A stretch of 64,000 nt of DNA from NCBI RefSeq assembly GCF_014633365.1, contig NC_068338.1, positions 52,401,716 to 52,465,715 on the forward strand. The letters run 5' to 3'. The notes under the pieces were generated by a model. The model did no database searches. It was not told where the DNA came from and was given only the letters and a program-made list of their open reading frames with translations. This stretch comes from Diospyros lotus. Its lineage: Eukaryota; Streptophyta; Magnoliopsida; Ericales; Ebenaceae. The position numbers and the translations under genes are program-made. Every line of letters starts with the position of its first letter. Position 1 is the stretch's first letter. Of this stretch, positions 18,589-30,747 are shown piece by piece.

Positions 18589-20018
18589 GAGTTATGAAAA
18601 AGATTGATCTAAAAAAAAAATACGTGTTTGCTACGGGTTATTGACATTTTCAATACTCTCAATTGAAAAGACCGAAGAAAAGAAAAAGGAAACAATCAGA
18701 GCAGCTTACTGATCATCAAAATATCTCATACTAATAATTTTACTTTAAGAACAGAACTAAATAACTTAATCAAAGTGCTTTCACAGGAAGATGTATGATA
18801 CGAAGATTGGTTCATGTTCAGTAAATAAGTAAAAACCAGTTTATTACATGAAAGAATCAGGAAGAATGAGATTTGGTAAGTTTCAGCAGAAAGCAAAACC
18901 TATGGCATGGATCTCATCTTGAGGGGACAACCTAGTCAAGAAAGAATGGGTGAACCGAGTGACGACTAGAGTGGCAATGCAGCATTGCAGCTGTCAGCGT
19001 AGGTTGGGAGCTAAGCCGATTAAAGGGAGATAGAATCCTTTCTGAAGTAACTGCAAGTGTTTGCGCACAAAGTGGAAACGCATGCCTAACATATTAAGCA
19101 TCTTCAGGAGAAAGGTCATAAGAAAGGTAATAGTAAACTGCAGGAGATGATCCTATACATTTTGGAAAGCCCTAAATTTAACTGTACTGAATCTACTAAA
19201 GATATCAGTTTTCTAACCTGCCTGGACGTCTCAATTCTTGCTCGTTCTGGAATTATTGTTGCAATTTGCTAAACTGGAAGAAAAGCACATTGAGTGGGTA
19301 CAAGTTGCACGCGGGTTACTCTCTTGAGACACGGCAATTGCTCCCGCAATTTTTTTTCCTTCACCCAAATCCTTACATGGATGCTTATATCTAAGTCAAT
19401 CCAAGTAAAAACAGCGATCACTCTTTCCCTTCACCACTAACGCTCCAGCAACACATGTTCCAGAAGAAAATGAAACTTATCTCAAACATGTTCCAGCAAA
19501 CATGGTCTCGCCCCAGGCAAATCTCAGTAGTCAAGACGGAGTTGCTCTCTAGAGATTGAGATTTTCCGCTCAATATGTTTCTTTTTCTTGTTTATGTTTC
19601 TGCAATTTTTTCTTCTTGTTTTTTTTTGCCTTCTTGGGAGTTAAATACATCAAGCATACATAAAAATTAACAGATACTGTTCAGAGAAGGGAGAAATTTT
19701 GGGATGAGAAAGGAGAACCAGGCAACGGTCCCCTTCCTTTTCCCGTTCTCAGTGTTTGGGAGGTGAGAAAATGAAAGAAAATTGAGGCAGTGGGGTACTA
19801 GGGGTTTTGAGGGTACTACTGTAATTCGAATCATAAACCGTACCCTAAACCGTTGGTGAAAGGAAAAGGAAAATCCGTAAAATAAGCTTCTGATTCTGAA
19901 GGCCCACCTTCAAATAAGAAGTCGAAAGATAGGTCCACTGTATCGAAGAAAGATAAGACTAGAAAATCCAGGTCAAAAGTTGCAGGGGAAGCAAGCCCAC
20001 AAGGAGAAAGAAGCATTC
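18589..20018. other. Long intronic or intergenic stretch with one lysine-rich coding-like fragment
   Basis: There is no complete gene. On the plus strand 19838-20020 reads with one stop as PLVKGKGKSVK, then ASDSEGPPSNKKSKDRSTVS and KKDKTRKSRSKVAGEASPQG. Such a Lys/Ser-rich stretch resembles chromatin-protein tails, but I cannot name a source. It ends exactly at the target duplication of the fold-back element. Confidence 0.4.
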
Positions 20019-20023
20019 GATGA

Positions 20024-21025
20024 AAGGGAAATTTTATTGGCAGCCTGTTAAATTGTTCTTCACAGTCTGCATCAGGTAAAATGCTTTTATAATTTTATAA
20101 TTCTCATTTTAGTCTCCATAACCCATAACAAAGAGCCCATAACAGAGAGAAGAGAGAGAGTGGGTTAGCTGCCATGGCTGACCCACACATAGACATATAT
20201 ATATATATACAAACTCACACACACATGAAAACCATGACAAAGAGAGAAAGAAAGAAAAAGAGAGAGAGAGAGTGTGGGTCAGCCATGGCTGACCCTCACA
20301 CACATACACACATATATATATACACAAACACACCTATATTTATATATACACACACACACCTATATATATACACACACACACACATATATATATACACACA
20401 CACGCATGGTCGTGGCCATGGAACCTAGCCATGGCAGCAGTCGGGGAACCCAGCGTTCCCCGACTCAAGGCGATCGCAGCTGACGAAGGCAGCGATGCTG
20501 CCGTCGTCGCCTGGGTGGGGCGGAGGTTTCAGAAACCCCCGCACCTCGCGGTGTGGGAGTTTCAGCAACCCCACATTGTGAGATACGGGAGTTTCTCAAA
20601 TCTCTGCACCTCGCGGTACGAAAGATCCTCAAACCTCTACACCGTGAGATGCGGGTGCGGGGGTTTCTGAAACCTCCCTGCACATGGCCGCGGCCATGCA
20701 ATGTGTGTGTGTGTGTGTGAGAGAGAGAAAGTGTGTGTGTGTGTGTTTATATATATATATGTAGGGGGGATCGGTCATGGTCGACCCTCTCTCTCTCTTT
20801 CTTTCTCTCTCTGCCATGGCTTCCATTTGTGTGTATATATATATATATATGTATGTGTGTGGGTCGGCCATGGCAGCCGACCCACGCTCTCTCTCTCTTC
20901 TCTCTGCTATAGGCTTTCTGTTATGGGCTGTGGAGGCTAAAATGGGAATTTTAAAATTAGGGAAGCATTTTGCATGGTGCAAGCTGTGAAGAGCAATTTC
21001 ACAGGCTGCCAATAGAATTTCCCTT
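20024..21025. mobile_element. Fold-back (long inverted repeat) DNA element, about 1 kb
   Basis: The two ends are inverted copies: the left begins AAGGGAAATTTTATTGGCAG and the right, read on the other strand, begins AAGGGAAATTCTATTGGCAG; the similarity continues through CTTCACAG. GATGA flanks both ends (20019-20023, 21026-21030). The arms also share TGGGTC and GCCATGGC blocks, AG/CT runs and AT, AC and GT microsatellites in mirrored order. There is no transposase. The superfamily is uncertain because a 5-bp duplication does not point to one. Confidence 0.8.
20518..20690. repeat. GC-rich internal repeats in the centre of the fold-back element
   Basis: Four to five degenerate units of about 33-38 bp, each with GTTTC(A/T)GAAACC-like and CACCTCGCGGT-like parts, lie between the arms. 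They are far more GC-rich than the surroundings. Confidence 0.65.
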
Positions 21026-21053
21026 GATGAAAACATATAAATAATAAATCTAC

Positions 21054-21281
21054 CTTGGGTCTTTGTCATAATAAACGTTCTTCCTAGATATTGCTTTCGA
21101 ATCTTCTTCCAACCCATTATCGTCTTTGTCGCCATCTTGAAGCGCCTCTTGCCCATGTTTTTGAAATCCATTGTGGTTGTGGGGCTCTTCTAAGAGGGGA
21201 AACAATACATTAACGCCACCGATACTGTTGAAAACGATAACACTGAGTTGCCGAGACCGCCTTTCTTGCAAGGACACTACA
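21054..21281 (-). CDS. Host exon Y, 3' part (split by a copia element)
   Basis: Read on the minus strand it gives VSLQERRSRQLSVIVFNSIG, then FPLLEEPHNHNGFQKHGQ, then GLEEDSKAISRKNVYYDKDP, ending at a donor CCAAG followed by GTAGAT. It continues in frame from 26593-26292 once the copia element and one target copy are removed. The acidic, glutamine-rich N-terminal style and position suit the MEB-like gene, but this exon ends in phase 2 while exon Z begins in phase 1, so another exon or another gene must be involved. Confidence 0.45.
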
Positions 21282-21286
21282 ATTTC

Positions 21287-21491
21287 TGTTGGCATGAGTT
21301 GAAGGGTTATCACATGTGGGGAATCATGCACTCTAATCTCTCAATCATAGGGTCATCATGGATCCATAATTACAGCCGTAATACATGTAGTTTTTGTACA
21401 GACTAGCTCTGCACATATATATATATATATCTACTCTAACTCTATAATAAAGAGAGGATAATGAAATGTATGATTTGATCTCTTACCAACA
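21287..21491 (+). repeat. Copia 5' LTR
   Basis: It is 205 bp, with an AT microsatellite near 21414-21431 and an adjacent primer site at 21492. It lacks about 15 bp present near the start of the 3' LTR. Confidence 0.9.
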
Positions 21492-21566
21492 TGGTATCAG
21501 AGCAAACTTCGATCCTTTGTCTTTCATTCAACCAACCTTAGTGAAATAGAGCCCCATTCTTTTCCT

Positions 21567-22590
21567 ATGGCCGACAACAATTCTTCTCCTATGACCGATA
21601 ATGACTCTCACTCAGGTGAATCCCTAACCACTACCTCTATTCTATACGAACTGACTGCAAAGATGCCAGAAGCTTTGAGCAAAGCTCTGACACCCATTTC
21701 AACCACCAATTCAAGAACTACACCGATTGGCATCAAACTGGACAGTACGAACTACGCCCTCTGGTCACAAGTCATTGAGATATACATCTCGGGCAAGGAT
21801 AAACTCAGCTATATCAACGAAGATCTCCAGCAACCACCAACAACCGACCCGTCCTTCCGTAAGTGGCGAACCGAAAATGCAAATGTGAAGGGATGGTTGA
21901 TTAATTCAATGAATCCATCCCTTATCGGTAACTTTATCCATTTTTTAACGGCAAAGCAAGTCTGGGATGCAATTGCAACTACTTACTTCGATGAAGGTGA
22001 TGCAGCCTAGGTTTATGAACTCCGGCGACGAGTGGCGAGACTTAGGCAGGGCAACAACTCTCTAGAGAAGTACTACAATGACCTCTAAGGTCTATGGTGG
22101 GAGATTGATTTCTGCCGCCCCAATCCCATGAAATGTTCGGAGGACATCCAACACTTTAACAATATGCTGCAAGAGGACCGGGTATATACCTTTCTTGATG
22201 GTTTGGATGATAAACTTGATAATATTAGAAGTGATGTGTTGCAGCTTAAGCCATTTCCCATGGTGGAACAAGCATATTCCCATGTTCGTAGAGAAGCTGT
22301 GCGTCTGGCAAAGATGACAGCCCATGATGTTGAAGACACGACTGGAGCAGTGTTGGCCTCACAAAGTCTCAAACAGGAACCCTTCACTCCAACCAACTCT
22401 CTGTCATTAAATGGAAGGTTCAATTCAACTTCTAAGTCAAATGGCCTATCAGATGGGACAAAATGCTCTCATTGTGGAAATTCAAAACATACCAGGGACA
22501 GATGCTTCAAACTGCATGGGTACCTGGATTGGTGGCATGAGTTACAAAAAAAAAGTGATAGGATGGGAGCGACAAAGATGGTGGAATAAG
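21567..22590 (+). pseudogene. Copia gag with nonsense codons
   Basis: The frame opens at MADNNSSPMTDND and contains the UBN2-type signatures LDSTNYALWSQVIEIYISGK and KGWLINSMNPSLIGNF. It then has RVYTFLDGLDDKLDNIRSDV and a zinc knuckle, CSHCGNSKHTRDRC. Stops interrupt it at about 22007 and 22088. It forms the capsid of copia particles in intact elements. Confidence 0.85.
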
Positions 22591-22649
22591 TAAACAGCAC
22601 TGGCAAGGTTGTAATAGCCTATGTTGTGCCCTAATTGTCCCTTATCCAT

Positions 22650-25600
22650 GCTACAACGGTGGATTTGGATGCAGGTATGGCACTTTTTTGGGGACCAATT
22701 CCACTGAATCTTATAACGATTGGATTCTTGATTCAGGGGCAACTGATCACATGACATATGATGCTAGTGATTTTTCAGAACGATCCTCTCCTCGACATAC
22801 TAGCATTGCTAATGCTAATGAAGACATATCTCTGGTAAAAAGGGCTGGTACAGTGAGAATATCACCAGCCCTCTCCCTAACCAATACCCTTCTAGTGCCA
22901 TCATTGCCACATAAATTATTATTAGTGAGCCAAGTCACGAAGGAGTTAAATTGTGTTGTTCTAATTTATCCTACATTTTGTCTTATTTAGAATATTCTTA
23001 CCAATGAGATAATTGGGCGTGAGGGGGGGGGGGCGGGGGGAAGGCTCTACTATATGGAAGATTTTGGCATAGGTCGAGCTAACCATGCAAACAACACCAG
23101 TGATCGAAATAAGGCACACATTTGGTTGTGGCATTGTCGATTAGGACATCATTCATTTGGTTATCTAAAACATGTTTTTCTTACTTTATTTTTGGGATTG
23201 TCGGATTTGGATTTTAAATGCGAGACATGTGTCTTATCTAAAAGTCATCGTGTTACTTATTCCTTGAGTTTGAATAAGATTCAGATATCATTTCAGCTGA
23301 TTCATTCTAATGTGTGGGGTCCATCTCCTAAATCTACTATGTCTGGTGTTTGATGCTTTGTGATTTTTGTGGATGATTGCACTCGGATGACATGGCTATA
23401 TCTGATGAAAAATAAAGATGAAGTTTTTCCTATTTTTCGCTCATTTCATGAGATGGTTAAAACCCAGTTCTCTGCTACGATTCACATACTTTGCTCTGAT
23501 AATGGCGGAGAGTATGTGAATTGAGAATTCTGCAAATATTTCACCCACCATGGTTTGCTTCATGAAACCTCCTGCCCTCAGACACCGCAACAGAATGGCA
23601 TTGCCGAGAGGAAAAATCAGCATATTTTGGAGACTGCTCGCGCTCTTCTCTTTGGTGCTGGTGTCCCTACTCAGTTTTGGGTCAATGCTGTCTCTACAGT
23701 GATTCACCTTATTAAACGGATGCCATCTAAGGCTCTTAAGCTTCAAACTCCTCTCCAGACTTTATCCACTGCCATTACTCTACCTACGGCCTTAATGCTT
23801 ACGCCTCGAGTCTTTGGTTGCGTTGCTTTTGTTCACCTACACAAGAATCAACGCACCAAACTTGATCCTTGTGCCATTCGATGCTTGTTTCTAGGATATG
23901 GTCCACACCAAAAAGGATATCGGTGCTATGATCCGACTACCCGTTGTACCTATGTGACGATGGATGTCACTTTCTTGGAATCAGAGTATTTTTTTCCTTT
24001 TGTCAACCCTACTTCTACTCTTCATGAGGAGTCTAGGAATGAAGAGTTAAACTAGCTAAGATTTGATTGGCTGGGATTTGATTAGACAGCAAGCCCTATA
24101 CCTGAGGAGACTAGTGAAGAAACTAGTGAGAAGCATGAAGAGAAGTACCATACCACTGAAGCAGAAGTAGTACCCCTTCCTCGTCCCATAGTATTCACAG
24201 ACCCAACTCCTGAAAATACTCCTGAGGTAAGCTCCTCGAACTCTCCAAGTACACCTCTAGTTGCTAACGATACTCTTGTGAATACTCCTGAGGTATGCTT
24301 CTCGAACTCTCCAAGTATACCTCTAGTTGCTAATGATACTCATGTGGGCTATGAGTTGCCATATAGGCACAACCAAGGTAAGCCTCCGAACAAATACTCT
24401 CTTGACTTTGAAGGCCAGGGGTTGAAATACCCAATTGCCAACTATGTATCTATGAAGAGGCTTCCTGAACCTCTCAAGGCTTTCACAGACGAACTCTCTT
24501 CATGTTAAATTCCTACAAATTTTGAAGAAGCAATGAAAGATCCTAAATGGGTCCAGGCTATGAAGAAAGAGATGGAAGGGCTATTGAAAAATAAGACATG
24601 GGTCCTCGTTACTCTACCTGAAAGACAGAAGGTAGTAGGGTGCAAGTGGGTGTTTTTAATTAAATATAAGGCAAATGGAACAGTTGAGCGTTACAAGGTG
24701 AGACTTGTAGCAAAGGGATTCACGCAGACATACGGAGTTGACTATCAGGAGACCTTTTCACCTGTAGCCAAACTAAACACGGTGAGAGTACTACTATCGC
24801 TTGCAGCAAACCTTAATTGGTTGTTACATCAGTTCGATATGAAGAACACTTTCCTGCATGGTGATCTTGAAGAAGAAATTTATATGAATATTCCCCCAAG
24901 ATATGTAGCCAACACAGAAAGCAATGTTGTTTGCAAGTTACAAAGAACTTTATACGGCCTAAAACAATCGCCTCGAGTTTGGTTTGGGAGACTCAGTACG
25001 ACAATGAGAAAGTATGGGTTCCAACAAAGTAACTCTGATCACACCTTATTCTTGAAACATAGACAGGGCAAAGTGATTGCTTTAATAGTCTATGCTTTAA
25101 TAGTCTATGTAGATGATATGATCATCACAGGAGACGATTTAGAGGAAATAGTGAAACTTCAAGAGCAGTTGGCGTTCAAATTTGAAATGAAGAATCTAGG
25201 AGGACTCAAATACTTTCTGGGAATTGAAGTCCCTAGATCAAAGCAAGGTATATTTCTATCTCAAAGAAAATATATTCTAGACCTTCTAACAGAGGTTGGA
25301 TTACTAGATTGTAAGCCTGCAAATACTCCAATAATCCCAAATCACAAACTTGGAGAATATCCCAACCAAGTATCGATGGACAAAGGAAGATACCAAAGAC
25401 GGGGTAGGCAAGCTGATTTTTCTCTCTCACACGCGACCTGACATTGCATATGCAGTAAGTGCGGTAAGCCAATTTATGCACTGTCCAAAGTGAGGATCAT
25501 ATGAGCGTTGTCATATAGATTTTAAGATACTTGAAGTCCTCCACAAGAAAGGGGCTCATGGTCTCAAAGAACAACCACTTAAGAGTAGAAGGGTATACAG

Positions 25601-26063
25601 ACACAGATTGGGCAAGGAGCACCATGGATAGGAAATCCATCTCGGGCTACTTCACCTTAATTGGAGGGAACTTGGTTACTTGGAGAAGCAAGAAATAAAA
25701 AATAGTCGCACTATCTAATACTGAAGCTAAGTTTTGTGGTATGACTAAGGGGCTATGTGAATTATTGTGGCTTAGAAGACTGTTAACAGAAATTGGCTTT
25801 GCTCCCAACTCCGAGATGAATTTGTTTTGTGACAATAAGGCAGCAATTGACATCTCCCATAATCCCGTCCAGCATGATCGGGCGAAGCATGTGGAAGTAG
25901 ATCGACACTTCATCAAACAACATCTCGATGCAAAGATCATTCGGTTCCCTTTTGTGAAGTCTAAAGACCAACTAGCAGATATTCTTACAAAGGCAGTATG
26001 TAGTAAAATATTCTACAACTCACTAGACAAGTTGGGACTCATCAATATATACGTACCAACTTG
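22650..26063 (+). pseudogene. Copia pol: protease, integrase, RT, RNase H, broken
   Basis: The protease carries WILDSGATDHMT. The pre-integrase finger has WLWHCRLGHHSF and CETCVLSKSHR. The integrase core reads CSDNGGEYVN, then a stop, then PQQNGIAERKNQHILE. The RT contains FDMKNTFLHGDLEEEIYM and a catalytic YVDDM preceded by a 15-bp tandem duplication (25079-25108). The RNase H has CDNKAAIDISHNPVQHDRAK and DQLADILTKA. Stops and frameshifts occur in every domain. A short G-rich run lies near 23023-23040. Confidence 0.88.
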
Positions 26064-26071
26064 AGGGAGAG

Positions 26072-26291
26072 TGTTGGCATGAGTTGTTCTTGAGTTATTG
26101 AAGGGATATCACAGACTGGAATCATGCACCGTAATCCCTCAATCATAGGGTCATCATGGATCCACAATTACAGTAGTAATACTTGTAGTTTCTATATAGA
26201 CTAACTCTCCACATATATATATATATATATCTACTCTAACTCTGTAATAAAGAGAGGAGAATGAAATATATGATTTGATCTCTTACCAACA
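26072..26291 (+). repeat. Copia 3' LTR
   Basis: It is 220 bp, the partner of 21287-21491, with an AT microsatellite near 26214-26231. Confidence 0.9.
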
Positions 26292-26593
26292 GTCTCGTCC
26301 TTCCCCATTTTCTCCCACAATTGCCGCCATTGTTGCTGTTGCAGCTCAGTTTTTTCCATTTCCTGTACGTCCTTTTCTTGTCTTTGCTCTGCTATTTCCA
26401 TTTCTGAAGCACTGTTCTGAGTAGAATGGCTAGTGAGTAGAGATCTTTTTTTCTTGTGAGTATCTCCTCCCTCCTCCACCTCAACTTCTCTGATTTTTTC
26501 TCTCCTTCAATGGATAGAGAATTTATTGCTGGATAGTGCCTCCGAATCTGGCCAAAATCGTGGCCGTTTACTTGAACCATGTTCACTGGAAGC
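26292..26593 (-). CDS. Host exon Y, 5' part, with one in-frame stop
   Basis: The acceptor is GTTCTCAG. The frame that leads across the copia element reads ASSEHGSSKRPRFWPDSEAL and SSNKFSIH, then TGA, then REVEVEEGGDTHKKKRSLLT and further ALQ/E-rich sequence with ELQQQQWRQLWEKMGKDETV. Either the TGA is a recent mutation, or translation begins at a later Met such as MEIAEQRQ. I regard it as a likely upstream exon of the MEB-like gene, with only modest support. Confidence 0.45.
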
Positions 26594-29500
26594 CTGAGAA
26601 CATGACAACATCATTAAATAAATAGATTTTAGTTTTTCCAAATCTTTGTGAAGAACAGAACCTTACACAATTAGAACAAAAAAATTTCCCTTTCAGACTG
26701 CAGCTGGTGCCATGTGGGGATGGGATGGGCTAGCTTCCATCGTCAACCTTTTGAAAAATGGGCTTTTTGTTAAATTGCAGAACTCAAACATGATAACGTG
26801 AGAGTAGATGGAGTGAATTCAATACCTGTTCCAACCAAGCACGAATTATTTAAGAGGCAGTATAACTATTGCTTTTGCAGACACCAATGAATTGTCGTTT
26901 ACCCTCATCTAAGGAATTTTCTTCTATTCTCTTGTTAATAATGCCTCGTTTTTAATTCCACTGGAAGCCTAGTACCTCTACCATTGCAAGATGAGTGGAT
27001 TAATATTTTAGTAGGCCATGTGATCGTGCGCTACCAGCAGATGAACATTTAAGTCTAACAAAAACTTTAAGTTGCTGTCTGGCATCCAGATTAATTTTTT
27101 AATCTGTCCCTACCACTTTCATGTCTTGATGTTTTTGCTGAAGCTTAACTTATCAATATGAATAAATTAGAAGGAAAAAAGAAACCTGGACATTTGCTGA
27201 AGTCCGGACATTTGATGTTTATGAATTTGAGCAGATAGACTTCTCCTCAAATGCCTCTTGGTCATCATTATGTCTTATTAATTCGACCAAGAAAAGTAAA
27301 GGCTTTTTCTTCCCAAACTCCATGGATTCCTCTGGTCCTTTTCCTTTCTCTGTTTGCACAAATTCACAAGCCAAACAAGGAGGAGTTACTTTAACTGTAA
27401 GAATCATACACATATATATAAGTTAAAAGGGAGTAAGTTCGTTTGGACATGAAGAATAGACAGAGGAAGAAAAGCTACTTCTTTTACTTATAAAGGGTTC
27501 TATAGCAAAAGGGTAAAAAAATTACTACTATGATAATATTTTTTTCTTAGATCCAAGTGAAGAGAAGAAAATATATTAGTAAATATTTTATTAATGTTAC
27601 TATTTTACCCCTATGATAATTAATATTTTTATAAATAATAATAGAATAAAATTAACGAATATAATTATCACTACTTTTATACTGTCCAAGTTCTATTCTT
27701 CTCTATCAAATAATAATAATAATAATAATGTAATAGTAATAGTAATAATAATCTAGATTGTATAAAAATGGAAGAGGAAGAGAAAAATAAAAACAAAAAC
27801 AATATGAAATATTAACGAAAAAATGACATATTTCAAAAAAATAGAAAATTCAGGAAAACACATAAATCAAAAAAATCTTTTTGTAAATATATTTTTTAGT
27901 ATAGAAAATTATAATTGGTTAGCATTTTCGTAGACAAAAACACATTTGTAAATAGGTTTTTGATATTTTTTAATATTCCAAAATGTTATCAAAATTACAA
28001 AAATTATCTAAAAATATTTTTTTGATATTTTTTGGCATTTTAGTATAAAAAATATTTTAAAAACATCAAAATGACACCTCTAAAATATTTTCGTACATCA
28101 TAATAATAGGAAGTAACAACCTGAATAAATTTTTTCCATATTTCATTATTTTAATGTTTGCTTTTGTCATGCATCTTTCAGTCAGCTACCTCATCACTAT
28201 TTCAAACGATGCATAGTTAGCCTTTTCTTTTCTTCCACCACTGCCAGCCTAGATTGTTCACCAAACTCAACTTTTGATCAATAATTAGAACTTGACTAAG
28301 CACACTTGTAAGCATGATCCTTGGGATGAACTGGTCTAAATTAATATATATTCTACACGATGGATTGAAAGTAATAATTTTTTCACATAAAATCTCTCAG
28401 ATAATCAATACATGCTGTGAATAGAATTCAAATAGATTTTTTTACAACTCACAGAGTCTCGGAACTAATCCTCTATTGAAATCTTCGTGCCTCAGCTATG
28501 CTGCTGCCATTTCCTTCTCCACATTTGTCTCTCATGGAGGCAGCAAAGCAAGATATGTTTTTCTGTTTTCTCGTCAATTGTCACTGTTGATTTCAAATGA
28601 TATTCACCGATTATCTTCTTTGACACTGATCGTCGCTGTTGATCATCGTATGCTGCCTATCGTCTTCTCCAACACCGAACATTTTCCCCTAATCTAGCAT
28701 TTTTGCCAATCTTCGCCGTTAACTAACTAGATTTCACATTTTGATTTCCAAAATCAAGTCGGTTCCTCCCATGTTTTAATGATGGACTGGCATAATTTAA
28801 ACAAGATCTTATCTTAGTGTTATTGAATTTAAAGAAGAATAACAGTTAAATAAAAATTTAGCTTATACAAAATTGCCTGACTCATATAAGACGTGGCCCT
28901 TTTCCCCTTTTCATGTCTGCATCGAACAAATTCAACGCAAATAAAAAAACAATTCTCTTAGCTTATATTAGGGTTTATGTTTTCTTTTTTATATATATCT
29001 TGGAAGTCGATAGGCTATGATGCACGAAAACATATTGAGGGTATTGATTCAACATTTTCGAAACATTAGAAAATACCAAATAAACATTTGTAGTTTATTT
29101 TCATGATTTTCAAAACGTTTCAAAATTGTTTCATAATATTAAAATAATATTGGAAACATATTTTCGATTTAGAAACGTATTTTCGTCCATGAAAATGTTA
29201 GAGATGGATTTTTTTTTGTCTCTAATTCAAAATTTTTAATTTTTTTCACAATTTGTTTGAATGCATTATGGAATTTATGCCTATTTTTATATTAAATAAC
29301 TATTTTTTATATTCAAAATTATATTTACAAAAAGACTTTTATATATTTTTTATTTACACACATTAATTTATATTTTTGTATTATGGAATTTATATTTTTT
29401 TTATATATGCCACATTAATTTATAAAAATTACTTATGAAAATTGGTCATAGTTTCTGTAAAAATGTCTAAATATCAAGAACCATAGAAAAGAAATAATCA

Positions 29501-30401
29501 TACTTCTAATAAATTTACCTTGTGATTGCATACCTTGTGATTGCAAATTGATCCAAGTGATCACCGAATAAAAAGAGTAAGAAGATCGAGATTGAACTAA
29601 AAAGTCAGATTCAACAAATTTTATTATTATAAATTCACACCACATTGGTTTGAATCATCATTTGATGATCATACCAAGTAGGGATAAATTCATATTTTTA
29701 TTCCTATATTCATTTTTTTTTATGTGATAGTCTGAATTTTGTTATTATTTCAATTATACTCATAAACTTATATTTTTAAATTAATTTAATTTATATATTT
29801 TCATATGTCAAAAAAAAAAATAGAACGTGAAATTGCAAAATATGCGTTATATTATGTTCACGTTAAAATATAAAAATTAAATTGACTCAAAAATATAAAT
29901 CGCTTGGTATATTTAAAATAATAAAAAATTCGTGATAAAAAAAAAAACAGAATACAAAAGTTAAATTAACTAAAAATTATAAATATAAATATGTAATTAA
30001 AATAATCAAAAGTTAAAAGTGACAAAAAAAAAAATGTAAAAGTAGAAGTACAAAATTATAGGTTTGGCCCACGAAACGAAGTTAGATTTTCATTCCAGAA
30101 TCTCAAATGGGAAGCTTTTTGATTCAGATTTCAGACCGTTTTAATAGATATTAACGCACACTGCCGTGAGATTCTAATACATGGTCAAGCCCAAAGCCTA
30201 TACACACATGTTGTGGAAACGACGAGAAATCAGTATACTTGGAGGAAGAACAGTCGCCAAAATTCCCTCGGAATTAACACCTTAATTTCATCGAACAGCC
30301 TAAGATGCAGAGTTTGAGGTTCAGTTTGATCATTGAATATTTACTAAGAAATTTAAAGCAAATGGGATCGGGGTGGTGGTGGGTTGACATTTGACACTTA
30401 C
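26594..30401. other. AT-rich intergenic or intronic DNA
   Basis: It is mostly AT-rich and low-complexity, with a TAA/TAG trinucleotide run near 27712-27755 and A- or T-runs throughout 27.5-30.0 kb. A frame at 28476-28690 without splice or family signals is probably chance. One exon candidate is listed separately at 27219-27394. Confidence 0.5.
27219..27394 (-). CDS. Isolated exon candidate, unidentified
   Basis: The acceptor is GATTCTTACAG, followed by a phase-1 frame of 58 codons: KVTPPCLACEFVQTEKGKG, then MEFGKKKPLLFLVELIRHN and a stop. It contains a CxxC pair. I do not recognise the family. It shares strand and intron phase with the MEB-like exons, which may be coincidence. Confidence 0.3.
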
Positions 30402-30509
30402 CCAGCAAGGGAACTGATGAACTTGTTCTGGCTGTTCTTCAGAAGAATTCACCACCGGGTCGTCTTCTTCTCCTCCAGATACTGTCTGAATATTCCGAAT
30501 ATTCGGTTC
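30402..30509 (-). CDS. Isolated exon candidate upstream of the ABCB gene, minus strand
   Basis: A 108-nt open stretch lies between a good acceptor, CCTTTGCAG, and a near-perfect donor, CTGG followed by GTAAGTGT. It reads EPNIRNIQTVSGGEEDDPVV, then NSSEEQPEQVHQFPCW. It could be an early exon of a minus-strand gene divergent from the ABCB gene. The family is not recognised. Confidence 0.35.
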
Positions 30510-30747
30510 CTGCAAAGGTTGAACACAGTCAGGCATCCGATGATTGCAAGTAAGGGTGCCCCACTTTAGATTCTGCCTGCCGGCATGTCCTTTGTGCACC
30601 TCAGCAGCGTCAGTCCACCTCATATGGAAAGCAAATCTGCGATGGAACCAAAGAGAAAAGGGCAAGAAAGCGTTAAAACCAGCACTTTCTTTCCCACGAT
30701 GCAAGAGCATATGCCCGACATATTCCAAGCCAGCAGTAGTCAAGCTC

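Larger units (their letters stand above)
21287..26291 (+). mobile_element. Ty1/copia LTR retrotransposon, decayed
   Basis: The LTRs at 21287-21491 and 26072-26291 both run TGTTGGCATGAG to CTTACCAACA. TGGTATCAGAGC (primer site) directly follows the 5' LTR, and TTGAGGGAGAG precedes the 3' LTR. The LTRs differ at many positions and by indels, so the insertion is old. The flanks ATTTC (21282-21286) and GTCTC (26292-26296) look like one target duplication changed by two transitions. The order gag, protease, integrase, RT, RNase H confirms copia. Confidence 0.93.

Noticed and set aside
20109..20990. Frames on both strands through AT/AC/GT microsatellites
   Set aside because: They are translations of microsatellites and CT runs inside the fold-back element.
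28476..28697. Plus-strand frame of 73 codons
   Set aside because: It lies isolated in AT-rich DNA with no splice partner, promoter or family match.
30330..30743. Minus-strand frame of 137 codons as a single gene
   Set aside because: It begins at TTG and runs over good splice signals; only the 108-nt segment between acceptor and donor was kept as an exon candidate.
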